A stretch of 64,000 bases of DNA from Orrella dioscoreae. GTDB taxonomy: Bacteria; Pseudomonadota; Gammaproteobacteria; Burkholderiales; Burkholderiaceae_B. Below the pieces are notes generated by a model. The model had not been told where the DNA came from, did no database searches, and saw nothing but the letters and a program-made list of their open reading frames with translations. The DNA lies in assembly GCF_900089455.2 (NCBI RefSeq), contig NZ_LT907988.1:1116001-1180000 (forward strand), written 5' to 3'. Shown in pieces: positions 27,108-35,391 of this stretch. A program made the position numbers and the translations under genes. The stretch's first letter is position 1. Each line of letters starts with the position of its first letter.

Positions 27108-29396
27108 ATGAGCAAGACATCCTTCCGTCGCGATTCGTTGACGAAGCCCATCTTCCGCTGGGCACGCAACGCGCTGCCCACCTTGTCCGACACGGAGCGC
27201 GAGGCCATCGACGCCGGCGACGTCTGGTGGGACGGCGATCTCTTCACCGGGCAGCCCGATTGGGCCAGCCTGCGCAAGATGCCGCCCGCCACCTTGAGCG
27301 CCGAAGAACAGGCCTTCATCGACGGCCCTGTCGCCGAATTGGGCGCCATGCTGGACGACTGGGACATCCAGTGGTCACGGCGCGACCTGCCACCCGAAGC
27401 GTGGGCCTTCATCAAGCAGCACCGCTTCTTCGGCATGATCATTCCCAAGGAATACGGCGGCCTGGGCTTCTCGCCTTCCGCGCATTCCGAGGTGGTGCGC
27501 CGCCTGTCGCTGCGCTCCTCGACCGCCGCCGTGACGGTGATGGTGCCCAATTCCCTGGGCCCGGGCGAACTGCTCATGCAGTTCGGCACGGAGGAACAGC
27601 GCCAGCGCTGGCTGCCGCGCCTGGCCGAAGGCAGCGAGGTGCCGTGCTTCGGCCTCACCAGCCCCGAGGCAGGCTCCGATGCGGCGTCCATGACCGATAC
27701 CGGCGTGGTCTGCCGCCAGAGGGTCGATGGCGAGGAAGTGCTGGGCATCCGCCTGAACTGGCGCAAGCGCTACATCACGCTGGGGCCCGTGGCCACGGTG
27801 CTGGGCCTGGCTTTCAAACTGAGCGATCCGGACCACCTGCTGGGCGAAAAGGAGAACATCGGCATCTCGGTGGCGCTGGTGCCGGTCTCCACGCCCGGCG
27901 TGGAAATCGGCCGGCGTCACCTGCCCGCCATGCAGATGTTCCAGAACGGCCCCAACCAGGGACGTGATGTCTTCGTGCCGCTGGACGCGCTCATCGGCGG
28001 ACCCGAGCGCGCGGGCCAAGGCTGGCAGATGCTCATGAGCGCCCTGGCGGCGGGACGCGGCATTTCCCTGCCCTCGCTGTCGGCCGCGGCGGTCACGTTC
28101 TCGGCCCACACCAGCGGCGCCTATGCCCGGGTGCGCAAGCAGTTCGGCATCGCCATCGGCAAGTTCGAAGGGGTGCAGGACAGGCTGGGCTACCTGGCCG
28201 CCAGCGCCTACCAGATCGAGGCCGCGCGCCGCCTGACCTGCGCCGCGCTGGACCAGGGACACAAGCCCGCCGTGGTCTCGGCCATCATGAAGTACCACGC
28301 CACCGAACGCATGCGCTCGGCGGTCGACGACGCCATGGACATCCACGCCGGCAAGGCGGTGATCGATGGCCCGAACAATTACCTGGGCGGCCTGTACCGT
28401 GCCGTGCCGGTGGCCATCACCGTCGAGGGCGCGAACATCCTGACGCGCTGCCTCATCATCTTCGGGCAGGGCGCCATCCGCAGCCATCCCTTCCTGATGC
28501 AGGAAATCCTGGCGCTGGGCGACCGGGACCCCGAGCGCGGGCTGGACGATTTCGACGCCATTTTCTGGAAGCACGCGGCGCATGCCGCGCGCAACGGCCT
28601 GCGCGCCTGGGGCATGGCCTGGACGGGCGGGCACGTGGGGCCCGCGCCCTCGGCCGGCCGTGTCAGCGGCGACTACCGCCGGCTGACGCGCTACGCGTCG
28701 GCCTTCGCACTGGTCTCCGAGGCCGCGCTGGGCATCCTGGGCGGCGCGCTCAAGCGCAAGGAAATGATCTCGGCGCGCCTGGGCGACATCCTGTCCGAGC
28801 TGTATTTGCTGTCTGCCACGCTCAAGCGCTGGGAAGACGAAGGCCGCAACGAGGCCGACCTGCCCCTGGTGCGCTGGTGCATGGCGCATGGCGCGCAACG
28901 CATCGAACACGCGCTGGATCGCGTGCTGGCCAACCTGCCGATGCGGCCGGTGGCCTGGGCGCTGCGGGCCCTGGTGCTGCCGCTGGGGCCGCGTGGGGGG
29001 CCCAGCGATGCACTGACCCAGCAATGCGCCGAACTGCTGCTGTCGCCGTCCCCCACGCGCGACCGCATCGTGGGCGACATCTGGCAACGCGAAGGCGGCG
29101 GCCACGTCGGCCTGGCCAAGCTGGAGCGTGCGTTCGACCTCGTGGTGTCGGTGCAGCCGCTCTATGACCGCCTGCGCGAGGCGGGCACCCGGAACTGGCG
29201 CGACGCGCATGCGAAGGGGGCGCTGACGGAGGATCAGGCGGCACGGTTGCAGGCTGCCGAAGAGGCCGTGGCGGCGGTGGTTGCCGTGGATGACTTCGAT
29301 CCGGCGGCGTTGACGCCGGGGGCGGAGTCGGTGCCTTCTTCTTCTGTGGGTAGGCCGGGGCATCCGGATGAGGCTGCTGGGTTTACGACGGCTTAG
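27108..29396 (+). CDS. fadE: FadE-type acyl-CoA dehydrogenase
   Basis: A 762-residue flavoprotein for the first step of fatty-acid beta-oxidation. The FAD-binding GLTSPEAGSDAASMTD motif and the long middle and C-terminal domains match FadE (YafH) rather than short ~380-residue acyl-CoA dehydrogenases. The segment ANILTRCLIIFGQGAIRSHP and the DUF1974-like C-terminal third are FadE-specific. AAGGAG lies 7 nt before the ATG at 27108, which decides the start although the frame is open 120 bases further upstream. The last ~30 residues (VPSSSVGRPGHPDE) are low-complexity. Confidence 0.9.
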   Translation: MSKTSFRRDSLTKPIFRWARNALPTLSDTEREAIDAGDVWWDGDLFTGQPDWASLRKMPPATLSAEEQAFIDGPVAELGAMLDDWDIQWSRRDLPPEAWAFIKQHRFFGMIIPKEYGGLGFSPSAHSEVVRRLSLRSSTAAVTVMVPNSLGPGELLMQFGTEEQRQRWLPRLAEGSEVPCFGLTSPEAGSDAASMTDTGVVCRQRVDGEEVLGIRLNWRKRYITLGPVATVLGLAFKLSDPDHLLGEKENIGISVALVPVSTPGVEIGRRHLPAMQMFQNGPNQGRDVFVPLDALIGGPERAGQGWQMLMSALAAGRGISLPSLSAAAVTFSAHTSGAYARVRKQFGIAIGKFEGVQDRLGYLAASAYQIEAARRLTCAALDQGHKPAVVSAIMKYHATERMRSAVDDAMDIHAGKAVIDGPNNYLGGLYRAVPVAITVEGANILTRCLIIFGQGAIRSHPFLMQEILALGDRDPERGLDDFDAIFWKHAAHAARNGLRAWGMAWTGGHVGPAPSAGRVSGDYRRLTRYASAFALVSEAALGILGGALKRKEMISARLGDILSELYLLSATLKRWEDEGRNEADLPLVRWCMAHGAQRIEHALDRVLANLPMRPVAWALRALVLPLGPRGGPSDALTQQCAELLLSPSPTRDRIVGDIWQREGGGHVGLAKLERAFDLVVSVQPLYDRLREAGTRNWRDAHAKGALTEDQAARLQAAEEAVAAVVAVDDFDPAALTPGAESVPSSSVGRPGHPDEAAGFTTA

Positions 29397-29431
29397 GGGG
29401 GCTAGGCATGAGGGCTATGCAGCGCTAGGTT

Positions 29432-29480
29432 TTGACGGTTTGTGCACCGCTTCGTTGACGGTTTGTGCACCGCTGCGTTG
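29432..29480 (+). repeat. 23-bp tandem repeats, left array (2 units plus partial)
   Basis: Units start with TTGACGG at 29432, 29455 and 29478. Each contains the palindrome GTGCAC inside GGTTTGTGCACCGCTTCG. Confidence 0.85.
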
Positions 29481-29840
29481 ACGGCCGCCGAGGGTGGTCG
29501 TGCCGTCGGCCGCCTGCCGCGTGGTGGGGCGCCCACAGCGCCCCGCCCCCCGCAGAAGGCGCCCGCCGTCCCGCCCACCCTCGACGTCCTGCGCTTGGGG
29601 GTTCTGGATCGGAGTCAGCCGCCGGAGTCCTGCTCGCATTCTTGCCGCCTGCTCGCTGCCCGCCCGAAGATCTCGGCTTGCCGCTGACCAATGGGCGCCC
29701 ACAGCGCCCATTGGTCAGCATTCGGGAAAGCAAAAGGGGCAGCTTTTGAGAGAGGGGGGAAGGGGAGCGGAGGTGGGGGGCATCGCACTTCGGGCGGGTG
29801 CCCCCGTCAGGCTGCGTTGTCTGCTTGGAGGCGTTGCTCC
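29432..29840 (+). repeat. Left arm of the composite palindrome
   Basis: It carries two full 23-bp units, the 116-bp core, hairpin GGGGCGC-CCACA-GCGCCCC (29526-29544), and a 14-bp perfect hairpin (29685-29717) with the same CCACA loop. Conservation with the right arm is mosaic: nearly total in the core, moderate elsewhere. Confidence 0.8.
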
Positions 29841-29933
29841 ATTGTCGTGACTGAATGGCGGGAGTCTTGCGCGGGCAGAGGCGTCGAGACTTATTGACGA
29901 GCCTGGCGGCTTCGGCAAATTGTTGACGGTGGT

Positions 29934-30386
29934 GGAGCAGCCTCCCCAAGCAGGCAACACGGCCAAGCGGCGCCCGTAGCCCGAAGCGCGCTGCTTCCCC
30001 CCTCCACCTCTCGCCCCCACTCTCCCAAAAGCTGCCCTATTGCTTTCCCGAATGCTGACCGGTGGGCGCTGTGGGCGCCCTCCGGTCAGCGGCAAGCCAA
30101 GATCTTCGGGCAGGCAGCGAGCGCGCAGAAGAATGCGAGCAGGACCAAGGTGGCTACCCAAGTTCCAGAACACAACATTGCAGGACGTCGAGGGTGGGCG
30201 GGACGGCGGGCGCCTTCTGCGGGGGGCGGGGCGCTGTGGGCGCCCCACCACGCGGCAGGCGACCGACGGCACGACCACCCTCGGCGGCCGTCAACGAAGC
30301 GGTGTACAAACCGTCAACGAAGCGGTGCACAAACCGTCAACGAAGCGGTGCACAAACCGTCAACGAAGCCGTGCACAAGCCGTCAA
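29934..30386 (-). repeat. Right arm of the composite palindrome
   Basis: An inverted copy of the left arm. It is longer by about two 23-bp units. It holds the counterpart hairpins at 30228-30246 and 30056-30088. Confidence 0.8.
30288..30386 (-). repeat. 23-bp tandem repeats, right array (4 units plus partial)
   Basis: CCGTCAA recurs at 30288, 30311, 30334, 30357 and 30380, exactly every 23 bp. The outermost and innermost units carry single substitutions (GTGTAC for GTGCAC in the innermost). There are no unique spacers, so it is not CRISPR. Confidence 0.85.
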
Positions 30387-30455
30387 AACCCAGCAGCATG
30401 CCTCCCGCCGAAGCCACCCTCGGCAGCCGCTCCCAACCGCCCTGCGGCTCTACCT

Positions 30456-30851
30456 TCAATCGTTCCCAGATTTCTTCTGGATGAATTCGATCTTGTATCC
30501 GTCCGGATCTTCGACGAAGGCGATGACCGTCGTGCCGTGCTTCATCGGGCCGGCCTCGCGGACGACCTTGCCGCCGCGTTCCTTGACCTTGTCACAGGCC
30601 GCGTAGGCGTCGTCGACTTCCAGGGCGATGTGGCCGTAGGCGTTGCCCAGGTCGTACGAGGCCGTGTCCCAGTTATGGGTCAGTTCGATCACGGCGCCTT
30701 CGGACTCTTCCTGGTAGCCCACGAAGGCCAGCGTGAAGCGGCCGTCCGGGTAGTCCTTGCGGCGCAGCAGCCGCATGCCCAGCACGTTCGTATAGAAAGC
30801 CAGGGATTTTTCGAGGTCGCCGACGCGCAGCATGGTGTGGAGGAGGCGCAT
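30456..30851 (-). CDS. gloA: Lactoylglutathione lyase (glyoxalase I)
   Basis: The 131-residue enzyme isomerises the methylglyoxal-glutathione hemithioacetal. It has the two beta-alpha-beta-beta-beta VOC modules and all four metal ligands in context: [26 protein letters not shown] and YKIEFIQ. This is the nickel-type E. coli length. The ATG at 30851 has AAGGAA 7 nt upstream; the longer open frame is not needed. It is divergent from the Nudix gene. Its 3' end is the first gene boundary after the composite palindrome. Confidence 0.94.
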   Translation of the reverse strand: MRLLHTMLRVGDLEKSLAFYTNVLGMRLLRRKDYPDGRFTLAFVGYQEESEGAVIELTHNWDTASYDLGNAYGHIALEVDDAYAACDKVKERGGKVVREAGPMKHGTTVIAFVEDPDGYKIEFIQKKSGND

Positions 30852-31025
30852 GGGATATTCCTTGCAGGGGTGAATCAAGGGGTCGATCGTATCAAAGCGC
30901 CGGGCCGCAAGCGAACCGCGCTGGCGCGGCCAGGCGGCGCCGTCACGGCAAAGTCCGGGTGATAAGCTTCGCGGCGAAGCCCGTTGCTGGCGCGGCGCGG
31001 GCATGTTTTCCACACGCGGATAGCC

Positions 31026-31607
31026 ATGAGCGATACCTCCACCTCCCATCTCGTCGAAACCTGCCTGGATAGCCAGACTGTCTATGAGGGCCGCTTCCTG
31101 AAGGTCTGCCGGGACAGTGTCCGCCTGCCTGACGGACGCGAAGGCAGCCGTGAATACGTCAAGCATCCCGGCGCGGTGGTGGTGATTCCCCTGCTCGACG
31201 ATGGCCGCGTGCTGCTGGAGCGGCAGTACCGGTATCCGGTCCAGCGGACCATGATCGAGTTTCCTGCCGGCAAGCTCGACCCGGGCGAGGATCCGCTGGT
31301 CTGCGGCCAGCGCGAACTGCGCGAGGAAACCGGCTATCGCGCGCGCCAGTGGGCGCATGCCGGGGGCATCCACCTTGCCATCGGTTATTCCGACGAAATC
31401 ATCCATGTGTACTTCGCGCGCGGCCTGAGCCTGGGCGAGCGCGACCTGGACCCGGGCGAGTTCGTGGATGTCTGGAGCGCGACACCCGCGGCGCTGCTGG
31501 CGGCCTGCGCGCGTGGCGAAGTGACCGATGCCAAGACCTTGAGCTGCGTGCTGTGGCTGCAGAACGTGTTGTCGGGCGCGTGGCAGCTGGCGTGGCGCGA
31601 CGCCTGA
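31026..31607 (+). CDS. Nudix hydrolase, ADP-ribose pyrophosphatase type (NudF-like)
   Basis: A 193-residue hydrolase of nucleoside diphosphates linked to another moiety. The Nudix box is complete ([23 protein letters not shown]), preceded by MIEFPAG, which is typical of the ADP-ribose pyrophosphatase branch. The N-terminal strand pattern ([18 protein letters not shown]) also fits. The ATG at 31026 is chosen because upstream codons lie in the gloA promoter region. The NO-responsive regulatory region begins about 20 bp after the stop. Confidence 0.88.
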   Translation: MSDTSTSHLVETCLDSQTVYEGRFLKVCRDSVRLPDGREGSREYVKHPGAVVVIPLLDDGRVLLERQYRYPVQRTMIEFPAGKLDPGEDPLVCGQRELREETGYRARQWAHAGGIHLAIGYSDEIIHVYFARGLSLGERDLDPGEFVDVWSATPAALLAACARGEVTDAKTLSCVLWLQNVLSGAWQLAWRDA

Positions 31608-31626
31608 GCCGCCGGGTTCACGGCAG

Positions 31627-31684
31627 GGTGAAGTCCACCCATGACGGTATCTTTCACCCTCGCCGGGCACGGGTGAAAAATACC
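31627..31684 (+). promoter_or_regulatory. Three NorR-type enhancer boxes (GGT-N7-ACC) upstream of norB
   Basis: GGTGAAGTCCACC (31627-31639), GGTATCTTTCACC (31646-31658) and GGTGAAAAATACC (31672-31684) each fit GGT-N7-ACC, the NorR site known from Ralstonia. Boxes 2 and 3 also form a 15-bp inverted repeat with one mismatch. A sigma-54 promoter follows at the right distance for an enhancer-bound activator. norR itself is not in the window. Confidence 0.82.
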
Positions 31685-31724
31685 GTGCCTTTTACAGGCA
31701 ATTGAAAAGAAAGGGGTTTTCCCC

Positions 31725-31740
31725 TGGTATGGGTTTTGCG
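31725..31740 (+). promoter_or_regulatory. Sigma-54 (-24/-12) promoter of norB
   Basis: TGGTATG-GGTT-TTGCG matches TGGCACG-N4-TTGCW, with the invariant GG and GC at exact spacing. Expected start is near 31752, giving a leader of about 110 nt before norB. Confidence 0.8.
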
Positions 31741-31864
31741 TAATGCCTGATGCTTTTGAATGGGAGCATCGATATGGATACGCGAAACCTCTCGCCCACC
31801 GCAAGGCGAGCCACTTCTTCCCCCCTCCGCGCTGGCGGCGTCCCGACCCCTTGCGAGGTGCGTC

Positions 31865-34174
31865 ATGGGTGAATACCGCAAGCTCTGGTTCACGCTGATC
31901 GGCGTGCTGATCGTCACCTTCTCGCTGCTGGGCTATTACGGCACCGAGGTCTACCGGGTGGCGCCGCCCATCCCGCAGCAGTTCGTCCAGCAGGACGGCG
32001 AGGTCGTCTTCACGCACGACGATGTGCTGGACGGCCAGACGGCCTGGCAATCCGTGGGCGGCATGCAGCTGGGGTCGATCTGGGGGCACGGCGCCTACCA
32101 GGCGCCCGACTGGACCGCGGACTGGCTGCATCGTGAGTTGACCGCGTGGCTGGAACTCGCGGCCCAGTCGCGCCACGGCACCACCTATGCGCAACTGCGC
32201 GCCGAGGACAGCGCGGTGCTGCAGGCGCAGTTGAAGGCCGAGTACCGCCGCAATACCTGGAATGCCGAGCTGGGCACGGCGCAGGTGTCGCCGCGCCGGG
32301 CGCAGGCGATCCGCCAGACCGCGGCTTACTACAGCAGCCTGTTCAGCGATGATCCCGCCCTGCGCGCCACGCGCGACAGCTATGCCATGAAGGAGAACAC
32401 GCTGCCCAGCGCCGAGCGCCGCGAGCAGATGACCGCTTTCTTCTTCTGGACCGCCTGGGCCGCCGCCACCGAGCGGCCGGGTTCCAAGGCAACCTACACC
32501 AACAACTGGCCGCACGAACCGCTGATCGGCAATCGCCCGACAGCGGAAAATGTGATGTGGTCCATCGTGAGCGTCGTCATCATGATGGCGGGCGTGGGGT
32601 TGCTGATCTGGGGCTGGGCTTTCCTGCGCAAGGAGGAGGGCGCCCTGCCCGCCGCGCCAGCGCGCGACCCGCTGACCCTGGTGCCGCTCACCCCTTCGCA
32701 ACGCGCGTTGGGCAAGTACCTGTTCCTGGTGGTGGCGCTGTTCGTCTTCCAGGTGTTCCTGGGCGGGGCGACCGCGCACTACACGGTGGAGGGCCAGCAT
32801 TTCTATGGCCTGGAGCTGTCGCGCTGGTTCCCGTATTCGCTGCTGCGCACCTGGCACATCCAGGCGGCGCTCTTCTGGATCGCCACGGGCTTCCTGGCCG
32901 CGGGCCTGTTCCTGGCGCCGCTCATCAACGGAGGCAAGGATCCGAAGTACCAGAAGCTGGGCGTGAACGTCCTATTCTGGGCGCTGGTGGTGGTCGTGCT
33001 GGGTTCCTTCAGCGGCAACTACCTTGCCATCGCGCACATCCTGCCCGCCAACCTGAACTTCTGGCTGGGCCACCAGGGCTATGAGTACGTGGACCTGGGC
33101 CGCCTGTGGCAGATCGGCAAGTTCGTGGGCGTGCTGCTGTGGCTGGTGCTGATGGCGCGCGGCATCGTGCCCGCCCTGCGCCGCAAGGGCGGCGACAAGA
33201 ACCTGCTGGCGCTGCTGACCTCCTCGGTCGTGGCCATCGGGCTCTTCTACGGCGCGGGCCTGGCCTATGGCGAACGCACGCACCTGTCGGTGATGGAGTA
33301 CTGGCGCTGGTGGGTGGTGCATCTGTGGGTCGAAGGCTTCTTCGAAGTGTTCGCGACCACCGCGCTGGCCTTCATCTTCTCGACCCTGGGCCTGGTGTCC
33401 TATCGCATGGCGACGGTCGCCAGCCTGGCGTCCGCCTCGCTCTTCATGCTGGGCGGCGTGCCGGGCACTTTCCATCACCTGTATTTCTCGGGCACGACCA
33501 CGCCCGTGATGGCGGTGGGCGCGGCCTTCAGCGCGCTGGAAGTGGTGCCGCTGGTGGTGCTGGGCCACGAGGCCTGGGAGAACTGGCGCCTGAAGTTCCG
33601 CGCGCCGTGGATGGCGCAGTTGAAGTGGCCGCTGATGTTCTTCGTGGCCGTGGCCTTCTGGAACATGCTGGGCGCGGGCGTCTTCGGCTTCATGATCAAC
33701 CCGCCGGTCTCGCTCTATTACCTCCAGGGCCTCAACACCACGCCGGTGCATGCCCATGCGGCGCTCTTCGGGGTCTACGGCTTCCTGGCGCTGGGCTTCA
33801 CCCTGCTGGTGCTGCGCTACGTCCGGCCGCAACTGGTCATGGATGACCGCCTGATGCGGCGCGGCTTCTGGTGGCTGAACATCGGCCTGGCGCTGATGAT
33901 GTTCACGAGCCTGCTGCCCGTCGGCCTCATCCAGTTCCATGCCAGCGCGAGCGAGGGGATGTGGTACGCGCGCAGCGAAGCCTTCATGCAGCAGCCCATC
34001 CTGCAGACCCTGCGCTGGGTTCGCACCTTCGGCGACGTGGTGTTCATCATCGGTGCGCTGTCGGTGGCCTGGCAGGTGATCAGCGGGCTGCGTAGTCCGG
34101 CTGCGCCCGTTGCCGCCACGACAGGCGGGGCGACAGCATCGGCCAGCGCCTGCTGCGGCCATTGCGCGGACTGA
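31865..34174 (+). CDS. norB: Quinol-dependent nitric oxide reductase (qNor)
   Basis: The 769-residue inner-membrane enzyme reduces two NO to N2O with quinol electrons. The N-terminal extension (residues ~40-220) is the fused NorC-like region without haem c, typical of single-subunit qNor. About fourteen helices follow. Haem/FeB ligands are visible in LRTWHIQAALFW, WWVVHLWVEGFFEVF, GTFHHLYFSGTT and TTPVHAHAALFGVYG. GAGGTG lies just before the ATG at 31865. The C-terminus ends with a Cys/His cluster (ACCGHCAD) that could bind metal. Three NorR boxes and a sigma-54 promoter upstream imply induction by NO. Confidence 0.95.
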   Translation: MGEYRKLWFTLIGVLIVTFSLLGYYGTEVYRVAPPIPQQFVQQDGEVVFTHDDVLDGQTAWQSVGGMQLGSIWGHGAYQAPDWTADWLHRELTAWLELAAQSRHGTTYAQLRAEDSAVLQAQLKAEYRRNTWNAELGTAQVSPRRAQAIRQTAAYYSSLFSDDPALRATRDSYAMKENTLPSAERREQMTAFFFWTAWAAATERPGSKATYTNNWPHEPLIGNRPTAENVMWSIVSVVIMMAGVGLLIWGWAFLRKEEGALPAAPARDPLTLVPLTPSQRALGKYLFLVVALFVFQVFLGGATAHYTVEGQHFYGLELSRWFPYSLLRTWHIQAALFWIATGFLAAGLFLAPLINGGKDPKYQKLGVNVLFWALVVVVLGSFSGNYLAIAHILPANLNFWLGHQGYEYVDLGRLWQIGKFVGVLLWLVLMARGIVPALRRKGGDKNLLALLTSSVVAIGLFYGAGLAYGERTHLSVMEYWRWWVVHLWVEGFFEVFATTALAFIFSTLGLVSYRMATVASLASASLFMLGGVPGTFHHLYFSGTTTPVMAVGAAFSALEVVPLVVLGHEAWENWRLKFRAPWMAQLKWPLMFFVAVAFWNMLGAGVFGFMINPPVSLYYLQGLNTTPVHAHAALFGVYGFLALGFTLLVLRYVRPQLVMDDRLMRRGFWWLNIGLALMMFTSLLPVGLIQFHASASEGMWYARSEAFMQQPILQTLRWVRTFGDVVFIIGALSVAWQVISGLRSPAAPVAATTGGATASASACCGHCAD

Positions 34175-34260
34175 GTCCTCGATGAAAAAGTGAGCGCTGG
34201 CCGGGCGCAAGGGGGGCATCGAATGCGCCCCCGGCGCTTGGCCACGCCAAGGAGAACAGC

Positions 34261-34686
34261 ATGAATCTGGACAAGTTCAAGCGCCAGCATCACGACATCC
34301 TGGCGCACATTGCCGCCTTGCGCGACCTGGCCAATGCGGGCGTGGCCCGCAACGCGGAGGACATCGCGCGGCGGATCGTGGCCATGAGCAGTCTCATCAA
34401 ACTGCATCTGGCGGTCGAGGACCAGGCGCTCTATCCGGCCTTGCAGCGGGGCAGGGACCGGCGGCTGGCCGACATGGGCAGGCAGTACCAGCAGGAGATG
34501 GCGTCGATCGCCGCTTCCTACGGCGCCTTCGCCGCGCGCTGGAACACGCCGCGGCGCCTGGCGCTGCACGAGGAAGGTTTCCGCCGCGATGCCAACACGG
34601 TGCTGCGGCAGGTGTTCGAGCGCATGCGGCGTGAGGACATGACGTTCTATCCTCGTATCGTCAAGGCGCTGCGCTGGGGGGAGTAG
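34261..34686 (+). CDS. Hemerythrin-domain protein, NorA/NO-response type
   Basis: A 141-residue four-helix protein with hemerythrin-like di-iron ligands: FKRQHHDILAHI at the N-terminus, KLHLAVEDQALYPAL (HxxxE) mid-protein, and a C-terminal REDMTFYP helix. It follows norB by 86 bp with AAGGAGA before its ATG, so it shares the NO-responsive promoter. In Ralstonia the norAB operon pairs a di-iron NO-binding protein with quinol NO reductase; here the order is norB first. The likely role is to bind or buffer NO, or to protect iron centres. Confidence 0.8.
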   Translation: MNLDKFKRQHHDILAHIAALRDLANAGVARNAEDIARRIVAMSSLIKLHLAVEDQALYPALQRGRDRRLADMGRQYQQEMASIAASYGAFAARWNTPRRLALHEEGFRRDANTVLRQVFERMRREDMTFYPRIVKALRWGE

Positions 34687-34712
34687 CCCCCCACGCAGCG
34701 CCTCCGGCTTGC
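34686..34712 (-). repeat. Fragment of the palindromic repeat seen in the OprM-type gene
   Basis: On the minus strand it reads GCAAGCCGGAGGCGCTGCGT followed by a G-run, close to the 3' part of the 5977-6052 element (GCAAGCCGAAGGCGCGGCGT). It sits between convergent genes and touches the hemerythrin gene's stop codon. Confidence 0.5.
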
Positions 34713-34717
34713 ACGGC

Positions 34718-35344
34718 TCAGGCCTGGCCTGGTGCGGGCGCCTTGCGGAACACGACGCTGAAGTTGTTCGCCGGCATGTCGATCACGTCTTCCAGCACCA
34801 GGCCCCGTGCCTGGGCCAGGTCGCGGACCGCTTCCAGGTCGCGCACGCCGAAAGCGGGATCACGCGCTTTCAGCCATTGGTCAAACGCCTCGTTGCTGGG
34901 CGCCGTGTGCGCACCGTGGCGGCGATAGGGGCCGTACAGATACAGCAAGCCGCCTGGACGCAAGGTCCTTGCGGCGCCCGCCAGCAGGGCCGGCGTGGAG
35001 GCCCAGGGCGAATAATGGATGACGTTGCAGCAGACGATGGCGTCGGCCGGCTCAACCGGCCACTCGCCGGCGTTGACGTCCAGCAGGCGGGGCGCGCGCA
35101 GGTTGGGCAGCCCGGCATGGTCGGCCCAGGCCTGCATCGACGGCAGGGCCGACGGGTCGGCCTCGGTGGGCTGCCAGGTCCAGTTGGGGAATGCCTGTGC
35201 GAAGAACACGGCATGCTCGCCCGTGCCGCTGCCGATCTCCAGCGCATGGCCGGCGGACGGCAGGAGACCTTGCAACACGTCCAGGATGGGCTGGCGGTTG
35301 CGTTCCGTGGCGGGGGCGTAGCGGCGTAGGTCGGTGTCGGCCAT
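34718..35344 (-). CDS. DUF938 family SAM-dependent methyltransferase-like protein
   Basis: A 208-residue class I methyltransferase fold. The DUF938 N-terminal signature RRYAPATERNRQPILDVL, the SAM-binding LEIGSGTGEHAVFFA and the ADAIVCCNVIHYSPW loop are all seen. Substrate is unknown. It is transcribed alone: the upstream metallopeptidase gene ends 47 bp before it, and the hemerythrin gene is convergent. Confidence 0.85.
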   Translation of the reverse strand: MADTDLRRYAPATERNRQPILDVLQGLLPSAGHALEIGSGTGEHAVFFAQAFPNWTWQPTEADPSALPSMQAWADHAGLPNLRAPRLLDVNAGEWPVEPADAIVCCNVIHYSPWASTPALLAGAARTLRPGGLLYLYGPYRRHGAHTAPSNEAFDQWLKARDPAFGVRDLEAVRDLAQARGLVLEDVIDMPANNFSVVFRKAPAPGQA

Positions 35345-35391
35345 CAGGATCCTCGGCGAGGGAAAGGGCCGCTCGGCGGCAACAGGGACGT

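Larger units (their letters stand above)
29432..30386. other. Large non-coding composite palindrome (two inverted copies of a ~410-bp repeat)
   Basis: This fills the 1.06-kb gap between fadE and gloA. The left copy is 29432-29840, the right copy 29934-30386 in the opposite direction, with 93 bp between. Order within each copy from outside to inside: 23-bp tandem repeats, a 116-bp core (29477-29592 and 30180-30295) differing at one base, a diverged stretch, a 33-nt hairpin, then a purine-rich tract. Reading frames open in both copies lose register at indels, so the element is not coding. I cannot assign it to a known family. Confidence 0.8.

Noticed and set aside
29494..29850. 118-codon frame in the left arm of the composite palindrome, with a similar 187-codon frame starting in the right arm
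   Set aside because: The first ~33 residues match because the core DNA is identical, but the frames diverge after indels. There is no ribosome site, and the composition is Arg/Pro-rich.
30288..30386. CRISPR array
   Set aside because: The 23-bp units are contiguous with no spacers, and no cas gene is present.
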